Part shown: piece by piece, positions 55,101 through 64,000 of the stretch
Position numbering within the stretch: position 1 is the stretch's first letter
Layout: each line of letters starts with the position of its first letter
Origin: Vespa crabro
Taxonomy: Eukaryota > Arthropoda > Insecta > Hymenoptera > Vespidae
DNA: 64,000 nt
NCBI RefSeq assembly: GCF_910589235.1
Contig: NW_025813626.1
Span: 16,967 to 80,966, forward strand
Reading direction: 5' to 3'
Translations under genes and position numbers: made by a program
The notes under the pieces: generated by a model
The model's database searches: none
What the model was told of the DNA's origin: nothing
What the model saw: only the letters and a program-made list of their open reading frames with translations

Positions 55101-55591
55101 TTACTATGTTTAAATACGCGTTTTCATATGATAATTGTCGAAAAATGTAATCGACATACGCGAATTTCGGTATATGCGAAGATAAAATCGTGAAATCTTT
55201 AATAATACTTGTGCCAAAGTTAGAAAAATGTTACCAATCGATTCAGAACATTGCATTTCATAAGATCAAACATCTATTTTATATTGGAATCAAAGTTTTT
55301 AACATTCTTTCATATCGTATATACGATTTTTCGCTCATATACGCGTATCGTCGAAAAACGAAAACTTGTAATCTCGTTCAATTTCAATGATTTTATATTC
55401 TATCGATGCAGAATAAAGAATATAACAAGAATATAACGTTTTTACTATGTTTAAATACGCGTTTTCATATGATAATTGTCGAAAAACGTAATCGACATAC
55501 GCGAATTTCGGTATATGCGAAGATAAAATCGTGAAATCTTTAATAATACTTGTGCCACAGTTAGAAAAATGTTACCAATCGATTCAGAACA
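52182..55591 (+). repeat. Ten monomers leading into the 20-mer domain
   Basis: Marker variants here are: GAAATTTTTAATAA near 52465, ACGTTCTTTC (52523), GTTCTTAACATT near 52908, CATTTCGTACATACG with AAAAATGTAATCG, ATGAGAAG and GCCAAAGTTAG (53205), GAAATGTCG (53546), GTACATACG (54228), and CATCTTTTTTAT with GAAACCTCG, AATAAGAAT and ATTTTCG (54569). AAAAATGTAATCG and GCCAAAGTTAG recur in the copy at 54910, and CTTGTAATCTCG marks 55251. Several markers anticipate those of the downstream 20-mer. Confidence 0.7.
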
Positions 55592-57323
55592 TTGCATTTC
55601 ATAAGATCAAACATCTATTTTATATTGGAATCAAAGTTTTTAACATTCTTTCATATCGTATATACGATTTTTCGCTCATATACGCGTATCGTCGAAAAAC
55701 GAAAACTTGAAATGTCGTTCAATTTCAATGATTTTATATTCTATCGATGCAGAATAAAGAATATAACAAGAATATAACGTTTTTACTATGTTTAAATACG
55801 CGTTTTCATATGATAATTGTCGAAAAACGTAATCGACATACGCGAATTTCGGTATATGCGAAGATAAAATCGTGAAATCTTTAATAATACTTGTGCCACA
55901 GTTAGAAAAATGTTACCAATCGATTCAGAACATTGCATTTCATCAATGAATTCAGAACAGTGCATTTCATAAGATCAAACATCTTTTTTATATTGGAATC
56001 AAAGTTTTTAACATTCTTTCATATCGTATATACGATTTTTCGCTCATATACGCGTATCGTCGAAAAACGAAAACTTGAAATCTCGTTCAATTTCAATGAT
56101 TTTATATTCTATCGATGCAGAATAAAGAATATAATAAGAATATAACGTTTTTACTATGTTTAAATACGCGTTTTCATATGATAATTTTCGAAAAACGTAA
56201 TCGACATACGCGAATTTCGGTATATGCGAAGATAAAATCGTGAAATCTTTAATAATACTTGTGCCACAGTTAGAAAAATGTTACCAATCGATTCAGAACA
56301 TTGCATTTCATAAGATCAAACATCTATTTTATATTGAATTCAAAGTTTTTAACATTCTTTCATATCGTATATACGATTTTTCGCTCATATACGCGTATAG
56401 TCGAAAAACGAAAACTTGAAATCTCGTTCAATTTCAATGATTTTATATTCTATCGATGCAGAATAAAGAATATAACAAGAATATAACGTTTTTACTATGT
56501 TTAAATACGCGATTTCATATGATAATTGTCGAAAAACGTAATCGACATACGCGAATTTCGGTATATGCGAAGATAAAATCGTGAAATCTTTAATAATACT
56601 TGTGCCACAGTTAGAAAAATGTTACCAATCGATTCAGAACATTGCATTTCATAAGATCAAACATCTATTTTATATTGGAATCAAAGTTTTTAACATTCTT
56701 TCATATCGTATATACGATTTTTCGCTCATATACGCGTATCGTCGAAAAACGAAAACTTGAAATCTCGTTCAATTTCAATGATTTTATATTCTATCGATGC
56801 AGAATAAAGAATATAGCAAGAATATAACGTTTTTACTATGTTTAAATACGCGTTTTCATATGATAATTGTCGAAAAACGTAATCGACATACGCGAATTTC
56901 GGTATATGCGAAGATAAAATCGAGAAATCTTTAATAATACTTGTGCCACAGTTAGAAAAATGTTACCAATCGATTCAGAACAGTGCATTTCATAAGATCA
57001 AACATCTATTTTATATTGGAATCAAAGTTTTTAACATTCTTTCATATCGTATATACGATTTTTCGCTCATATACGCGTATCGTCGAAAAACGAAAACTTG
57101 AAATCTCGTTCAATTTCAATGATTTTATATTCTATCGATGCAGAATAAAGAATATAACAAGAATATAACGTTTTCACTATGTTTAAATACGCGTTTTCAT
57201 ATGATAATTGTCGAAAAACGTAATCGACATACGCGAATTTCGGTATATGCGAAGATAAAATCGTGAAATCTTTAATAATACTTGTGCCACAGTTAGAAAA
57301 ATGTTTCCAATCGATTCAGAACA
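55592..57323 (+). repeat. 20-mer higher-order repeat, copy 1 (leading five monomers)
   Basis: The five-monomer marker series is GAAATGTCG; CATCTTTTTTAT with AATAAGAAT and ATTTTCG; GAATTC with CGTATAGTCG and GCGATTTCAT; ATATAGCAAG with ATCGAGAAATC; and AACAGTGC with ACGTTTTCACTAT. It is matched one for one by 62438-64000, 20 monomers downstream (6820 bp apart for the last two members). So many shared private changes make independent origin implausible. Confidence 0.85.
55917..55970 (+). repeat. 27-bp tandem duplication within one monomer (368-bp copy)
   Basis: Bases 55917-55943 and 55944-55970 are two adjacent 27-bp units, both running from CAAT to TTTCAT. They differ at three positions: the second reads CAATGAATTC instead of CAATCGATTC, and CAGTGC instead of CATTGC. 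This is the only insertion longer than one base in the window. The 20-mer partner at 62.76 kb lacks it, so it arose after that duplication or was lost there. Confidence 0.9.
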
Positions 57324-60300
57324 TTGCATTTCATAAGATCAAACATCTATTTTATATTGGAATCAAAGTTTTTAACATTCTTTCATATCGTATATACGAT
57401 TTTTCGCTCATATACGCGTATCGTCGAAAAACGAAAACTTGAAATCTCGTTCAATTTCAATGATTTTATATTCTATCGATGCAGAATAAAGAATATAACA
57501 AGAATATAACGTTTTTACTATGTTTAAATACGCGTTTTCATATGATAATTGTCGAAAAACGTAATCGACATACGCGAATTTCGGTATATGCGAAGATAAA
57601 ATCGTGAAATCTTTAATAATACTTGTGCCACAGTTAGAAAAATGTTACCAATCGATTCAGAACATTGCATTTCATAAGATCAAACATCTATTTTATATTG
57701 GAATCAAAGTTTTTAACATTCTTTCATATCGTATATACGATTTTTCGCTCATATACGCGTATCGTCGAAAAACGAAAACTTGAAATCTCGTTCAATTTCA
57801 ATGATTTTATATTCTATCGATGCAGAATAAAGAATATAACAAGAATATAACGTTTTTACTATGTTTAAATACGCGTTTTCATATGATAATTGTCGAAAAA
57901 CGTAATCGACATACGCGAATTTCGGTATATGCGAAGATAAAATCGTGAAATCTTTAATAATACTTGTGCCACAGTTAGAAAATGTTACCAATCGATTCAG
58001 AACAGTGCATTTCATAAGATCAAACATCTATTTTATATTGGTATCAAAGTTTTAAACATTCTTTCATATCGTATATACGATTTTTCGCTCATATATGCGT
58101 ATCGTCGAAAAACGAAAACTTGAAATCTCGTTCAATTTCAATGATTTTATATTCTATCGATGCAGAATAAAGAATATAACAAGAATATAATGTTTTTACT
58201 ATGTTTAAATACGCGTTTTCATATGATAATTGTCGAAAAACGTAATCGACATACGCGAATTTCGGTATATGCGAAGATAAAATCGTGAAATCTTTAATAA
58301 TACTTGTGCCACAGTTAGAAAAATGTTACCAATCGATTCAGAACATTGCATTTCATAAGATCAAACATCTATTTTATATTGGAATCAAAGTTTTTAACAT
58401 TCTTTCATATCGTATATACGATTTTTCGCTCATATACGCGTATCGTCGAAAAACGAAAACTTGAAATCTCGTTCAATTTCAATGATTTTATATTCTATCG
58501 ATGCAGAATAAAGAATATAACAAGAATATAACGTTTTTACTATGTTTAAATACGCGTTTTCATATGATAATTGTCGAAAAATGTAATCGACATACGCGAA
58601 TTTCGGTATATGAGAAGATAAAATCGTGAAATCTTTAATAATACTTGTGCCACAGTTAGAAAAATGTTACCAATCGATTCAGAACATTGCATTTCATAAG
58701 ATCAAACATCTATTATATATTGGAATCAAAGTTTTTAACATTCTTTCATATCGTATATACGATTTTTCGCTCATATACGCGTATCGTCGAAAAACGAAAA
58801 CTTGAAATGTCTTTCAATTTCAATGATTTTATATTCTACCGATGCAGAATAAAGAATATAACAAGAATATAACGTTTTTACTATGTTTAAATACGCGTTT
58901 TCATATGATAATTGTCGAAAAACGTAATCGACATACGCGAATTTCGGTATATGCGAAGATAAAATCGTGAAATCTTTAATAATACTTGTGCCACAGTTAG
59001 AAAAATGTTACCAATCGATTCAGAACAGTGCATTTCATAAGATCAAACATCTATTTTATATTGGAATTAAAGTTTCTAACATTCTTTCATATCGTATATA
59101 CGATTTTTCGCTCATATACGCGTATCGTCGAAAAACGAAAACTTGAAATCTCGTTCAATTTCAATGATTTTATATTCTATCGATGCAGAATAAAGAATAT
59201 AACAAGAATATAACGTTTTTACTATGTTTAAATACGCGTTTTCATATGATAATTGTCGAAAAACGTAATCGACATACGCGAATTTCGGTATATGCGAAGA
59301 TAAAATCGTGAAATCTTTAATAATACTTGTGCCACAGTTAGAAAAATGTTACCAATCGATTCAGAACATTGCATTTCATAAGATCAAACATCTATTTTAT
59401 ATTGAATTCAAAGTTTTTAACATTCCTTCATATCGTATATACGATTTTTCGCTCATATACGCGTATCGTCGAAAAACGAAAACTTGAAATCTCGTTCAAT
59501 TTCAATGATTTTATATTCTATCGATGCAGAATAAAGAATATAACAAGAATATAACGTTTTTACTATGTTTAAATACGCGTTTTCATATGATAATTGTCGA
59601 AAAACATAATCGACATACGCGAATTTCGGTATATGCGAAGATAAAATCGTGAAATCTTTAATAATACTTGTGCCACAGTTAGAAAAATGTTACCAATCGA
59701 TTCAGAACATTGCATTTCATAAGATCAAACATCTATTTTATATTCGAATCAAAGTTTTTAACATTCTTTCATATCGTATATACGATTTTTCGCTCATATA
59801 CGCGTATCGTCGAAAAACGAAAACTTGAAATCTCGTTCAATTTCAATGATTTTATATTCTATCGTTGCAGAATAAAGAATATAACAAGAATATAACGTTT
59901 TTACTATGTTTAAATACGCGTTTTCATATGATAATTGTCGAAAAACGTAATCGACATACGCGAATTTCGGTATATGCGAAGATAAAATCGTGAAATCTTT
60001 AATAATACTTGTGCCACAGTTAGAAAAATGTTACCAATCGATTCAGAACATTGCATTTCATAAGATCAAACATCTATTTTATATTGGAATCAAAGTTTTT
60101 AACATTCTTTCATATCGTATATACGATTTTTCGCTCATATACGCGTATCGTCGAAAAACGAAAACTTGAAATCTCGTTCAATTTCAATGATTTTATATTC
60201 TATCGATGCAGAATAAAGAATATAACAAGAATATAACGTTTTTACTATGTTTAAATACGCGTTTTCATATGATAATTGTCGAAAAACGTAATCGACATAC

Positions 60301-62437
60301 GCGAATTTCGGTATATGCGAAGATAAAATCGTGAAATCTTTAATAATACTTGTGCCACAGTTAGAAAAATGTTACCAATCGATTCAGAACAGTGCATTTC
60401 ATAAGATCAAACATCTATTTTATATTGGTATCAAAGTTTTTAACATTCTTTCATATCGTATATACGATTTTTCGCTCATATATGCGTATCGTCGAAAAAC
60501 GAAAACTTGAAATCTCGTTCAATTTCAAAGATTTCATATTCTATCGATGCAGAATAAAGAATATAACAAGAATATAACGTTTTTACTATGTTTAAATACG
60601 CGTTTTCATATGATAATTGTCGAAAAACGTAATCGACATACGCGAATTTCGGTATATGCGAAGATAAAATCGTGAAATCTTTAATAATACTTGTGCCACA
60701 GTTAGAAAAATGTTACCAATCGATTCAGAACAGTGCATTTCATAAGATCAAACATCTATTTTATATTGGAATCAAAGTTTTTAACGTTCTTTCATATCGT
60801 ATATACGATTTTTCGCTCATATACGCGTATCGTCGAAAAACGAAAACTTGAAATCTCGTTCAATTTCAATGATTTTATATTCTATCGATGCAGAATAAAG
60901 AATATAACAAGAATATAACGTTTTTACTATGTTTAAATACGCGTTTTCATATGATAATTGTCGAAAAACGTAATCGACATACGCGTATTTCGGTATATGC
61001 GAAGATAAAATCGTGAAATCTTTAATAATACTTGTGCCACAGTTAGAAAAATGTTACCAATCGATTCAGAACATTGCATTTCATAAGATCAAACATCTAT
61101 TTTATATTGAATTCAAAGTTTTTAACATTCTTTCATATCGTATATACGATTTTTCGCTCATATACGCGTATCGTCGAAAAACGAAAACTTGAAATCTCGT
61201 TCAATTTCAATGATTTTATATCCTATCGATGCAGAATAAAGAATATAACAAGAATATAACGATTTTACTATGTTTAAATACGCGTTTTCATATGATAATT
61301 GTCGAAAAACGTAAACGACATACGCGAATTTCGGTATATGCAAAGATAAAATCGTGAAATCTTTAATAATACTTGTGCCACAGTTAGAAAAATGTTACCA
61401 ATCGATTCAGAACATTGCATTTCATAAGATCAAACATCTATTTTATATTGGAATCAAAGTTTTTAACATTCTTTCATATCGTATATACGATTTTTCGCTC
61501 ATATACGCGTATCGTCGAAAAACGAAAACTTGAAATCTCGTTCAATTTCAATGATTTTATATTCTATCGATGCAGAATAAAGAATATAACAAGAATATAA
61601 CGTTTTTACTATGTTTAAATACGCGTTTTCATATGATAATTGTCGAAAAACGTAATCGACATACGCGAATTTCGGTATATGAGAAGATAAAATCGTGAAA
61701 TCTTTAATAATACTTGTGCCACAGTTAGAAAAATGTTACCAATCGATTCAGAACATTGCATTTCATAAGATCAAACATCTATTTTATATTGGAATCAAAG
61801 TTTTTAACATTCTTTCATATCGTATATACGATTTTTCGCTCATATACGCGTATCGTCGAAAAACGAAAACTGGAAATCTCGTTCAATTTCAATGATTTTA
61901 TATTCTATCGATGCAGAATAAAGAATATAACAAGAATATAACGTTTTTACTATGTTTAAATACGCGTTTTCATATGATAATTGTCGAAAAACGTAATCGA
62001 CATACGCGAATTTCGGTATATGCGAAGATAAAATCGTGAAATCTTTAATAATACTTGTGCCACAGTTAGAAAAATGTTACCAATCGATTCAGAACATTGC
62101 ATTTCATAAGATCAAACATCTATTTTATATTGGAATCAAAGTTTTTAACATTCTTTCATATCGTATATACGATTTTTCGCTCATATACGCGTATCGTCGA
62201 AAAACGAAAACTTGAAATCTCGTTCACTTTCAATGATTTTATATTCTATCGATGCAGAATAAAGAATATAACAAGAATATAACGTTTTTACTATGTTTAA
62301 ATACGCGTTTTCATATGATAATTGTCGAAAAACGTAATCGACATACGCGAATTTCGGTATATGCGAAGATAAAATCGTGAAATCTTTAATAATACTTGTG
62401 CCACAGTTAGAAAAATGTTACCAATCGATTCAGAACA
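57324..62437 (+). repeat. Interior of the 20-mer domain
   Basis: Fifteen monomers. Internal echoes include GGTATCAAAG plus CATATATGCG at 58005 and 60392 (seven monomers apart). The pair AAAAATGTAATCG/ATGAGAAG followed by GAAATGTCG occurs at 58346-58687 and repeats the pair at 53205-53546, 15 monomers upstream. The copies at 61415-62097 (ATGAGAAG; AAAACTGGAAATC; TTCACTTTCAATG) echo 50136-50818. GAATTC monomers lie at 59369 and 61074. Private changes include ATTCGAATC near 59743, GATTTCATATTC near 60533 and AACGATTTTAC near 61259. Confidence 0.7.
57976..57986 (+). other. One-base deletion in A-run
   Basis: TTAGAAAATG replaces TTAGAAAAATG (A4 for A5), giving a 340-bp monomer and shifting the phase by -1. 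Confidence 0.85.
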
Positions 62438-64000
62438 TTGCATTTCATAAGATCAAACATCTATTTTATATTGGAATCAAAGTTTTTAACATTCTTTCAT
62501 ATCGTATATACGATTTTTCGCTCATATACGCGTATCGTCGAAAAACGAAAACTTGAAATGTCGTTCAATTTCAATGATTTTATATTCTATCGATGCAGAA
62601 TAAAGAATATAACAAGAATATAACGTTTTTACTATGTTTAAATACGCGTTTTCATATGATAATTGTCGAAAAACGTAATCGACATACGCGAATTTCGGTA
62701 TATGCGAAGATAAAATCGTGAAATCTTTAATAATACTTGTGCCACAGTTAGAAAAATGTTACCAATCGATTCAGAACAGTGCATTTCATAAGATCAAACA
62801 TCTTTTTTATATTGGAATCAAAGTTTTTAACATTCTTTCATATCGTATATACGATTTTTCGCTCATATACGCGTATCGTCGAAAAACGAAAACTTGAAAT
62901 CTCGTTCAATTTCAATGATTTTATATTCTATCGATGCAGAATAAAGAATATAATAAGAATATAATGTTTTTACTATGTTTAAATACGCGTTTTCATATGA
63001 TAATTTTCGAAAAACGTAATCGACATACGCGAATTTCGGTATATGCGAAGATAAAATCGTGAAATCTTTAATAATACTTGTGCCACAGTTAGAAAAATGT
63101 TACCAATCGATTCAGAACATTGCATTTCATAAGATCAAACATCTATTTTATATTGAATTCAAAGTTTTTAACATTCTTTCATATCGTATATACGATTTTT
63201 CGCTCATATACGCGTATAGTCGAAAAACGAAAACTTGAAATCTCGTTCAATTTCAATGATTTTATATTCTATCGATGCAGAATAAAGAATATAACAAGAA
63301 TATAACGTTTTTTACTATGTTTAAATACGCGATTTCATATGATAATTGTCGAAAAACGTAATCGACATACGCGAATTTCGGTATATGCGAAGATAAAATC
63401 GTGAAATCTTTAATAATACTTGTGCCACAGTTAGAAAAATGTTACCAATCGATTCAGAACATTGCATTTCATAAGATCAAACATCTATTTTATATTGGAA
63501 TCAAAGTTTTTAACATTCTTTCATATCGTATATACGATTTTTCGCTCATATACGCGTATCGTCGAAAAACGAAAACTTGAAATCTCGTTCAATTTCAATG
63601 ATTTTATATTCTATCGATGCAGAATAAAGAATATAGCAAGAATATAACGTTTTTACTATGTTTAAATACGCGTTTTCATATGATAATTGTCGAAAAACGT
63701 AATCGACATACGCGAATTTCGGTATATGCGAAGATAAAATCGAGAAATCTTTAATAATACTTGTGCCACAGTTAGAAAAATGTTACCAATCGATTCAGAA
63801 CAGTGCATTTCATAAGATCAAACATCTATTTTATATTGGAATCAAAGTTTTTAACATTCTTTCATATCGTATATACGATTTTTCGCTCATATACGCGTAT
63901 CGTCGAAAAACGAAAACTTGAAATCTCGTTCAATTTCAATGATTTTATATTCTATCGATGCAGAATAAAGAATATAACAAGAATATAACGTTTTCACTAT
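62438..64000 (+). repeat. 20-mer higher-order repeat, copy 2 (runs off window)
   Basis: This is the counterpart of 55592-57323 in the same marker order: GAAATGTCG (62438); CATCTTTTTTAT with AATAAGAAT and ATTTTCG (62779); GAATTC with CGTATAGTCG and GCGATTTCAT (63120); ATATAGCAAG with ATCGAGAAATC (63462); and AACAGTGC with ACGTTTTCACTAT (63803). It differs by lacking the 27-bp duplication, by AATATAATG near 62960 and by an extra T near 63310. The window ends inside the last monomer. Confidence 0.85.
63305..63317 (+). other. One-base insertion in T-run (342-bp monomer)
   Basis: AACGTTTTTTACTATG has T6 for the usual T5. The equivalent monomer at 56301 has the normal T5, so this change postdates the 20-mer duplication or is a sequencing error. 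Confidence 0.8.

Larger units (their letters stand above)
1..64000 (+). repeat. 341-bp satellite DNA array, about 187.6 tandem copies
   Basis: The whole window is a direct tandem repeat with a basic period of 341 bp. All copies are in the same orientation, and the array is cut by both window edges, so its true length exceeds 64 kb. From the phase marker at base 5 to the one at base 63803 there are exactly 187 periods once a net +31 bp of indels is removed. Most copies differ from the common form at zero to about six positions, so pairwise identity is roughly 97-100% by eye. No transposon, gene or unique spacer interrupts it. The composition is about 29% G+C with a marked CpG excess. Long, homogeneous, gene-free arrays of this kind are typical of eukaryotic centromeric or pericentromeric heterochromatin. 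The functional assignment is inference, and I cannot name the satellite family or species. Confidence 0.98.

Noticed and set aside
1..64000. CENP-B box
   Set aside because: The box needs a CGGG core after TTCG. The monomer has TTCGGTATATGCG and TTCGCTCATATACGCG but no CGGG or CCCG, so the consensus is not met on either strand.
1..64000. CRISPR array or bacterial repeat locus
   Set aside because: There are no short repeats separated by unique spacers; the whole 341 bp is repeated with no variable spacer, and there are no cas genes.
1..64000. Transposon-derived or rDNA/tRNA-derived repeat
   Set aside because: No terminal repeats, target-site duplications, reverse transcriptase or transposase frames, Pol III A/B boxes or rRNA-like stretches are visible.
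1..64000. Telomeric or subtelomeric repeat tract
   Set aside because: No short G-rich or TTAGG-type tandem units occur anywhere in the window.

Overview
The whole 64 kb window is one uninterrupted head-to-tail tandem array of a 341-bp satellite monomer. Counting start to start from base 5 to base 63803 gives exactly 187 complete repeats plus a partial one. All repeats are in the same orientation, and the array runs off both ends. I find no protein-coding gene, RNA gene, transposon, inversion or unique sequence. The short open frames that recur every 341 bp (61 codons, starting on TTG or GTG, never ATG) are a by-product of copying the monomer and are not annotated as genes.

The monomer is AT-rich (98 G+C of 341, about 29%). 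It nevertheless carries 22 CpG dinucleotides where about 7 are expected from base composition (ratio about 3.1). A long, highly homogenised, AT-rich array of roughly dinucleosomal period suggests eukaryotic centromeric or pericentromeric heterochromatin. The CpG excess argues against a heavily CpG-methylated genome and would suit an insect such as a hymenopteran. That taxonomic reading is a weak inference; I do not recognise the satellite family.

Monomer phase: starts (first base of the TTG/GTG before CATTTCAT) lie at 5+341n for n=0-46, 4+341n for n=47-86, 3+341n for n=87-99, 5+341n for n=100-120 and 3+341n for n=121-125. They then drift through 42970, 43312, 43654, 43995, 44337, 44679 and 45020 to 9+341n for n=133-164. 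After a 27-bp duplication they lie at 36+341n for n=165-169, 35+341n for n=170-185 and 36+341n for n=186-187. Only 13 indels account for all these shifts.

Diagnostic substitutions show that the array is a mosaic of higher-order-repeat (HOR) neighbourhoods with different multimer lengths. At 2.7-12.6 kb there is an 18-mer, with a dimer alternation and a 4-mer duplication inside it. At 12.6-17.4 kb lies a nearly invariant block. At 17.4-29.7 kb three iterations of an 11/12-mer follow. At 32.1-40.2 kb there is a 13-mer. At 40.2-45.0 kb there is no clear HOR but a cluster of homopolymer indels. At 45.0-48.1 kb a 3-mer is repeated three times. At 48.8-52.2 kb there are 10-mer and 3-mer echoes. At 55.6-64.0 kb there is a 20-mer. 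This is what repeated unequal exchange and local amplification would leave.

Each monomer contains several short perfect palindromes and a nested inverted repeat. These are candidates for dyad-rich centromeric DNA, although no CENP-B box is present.
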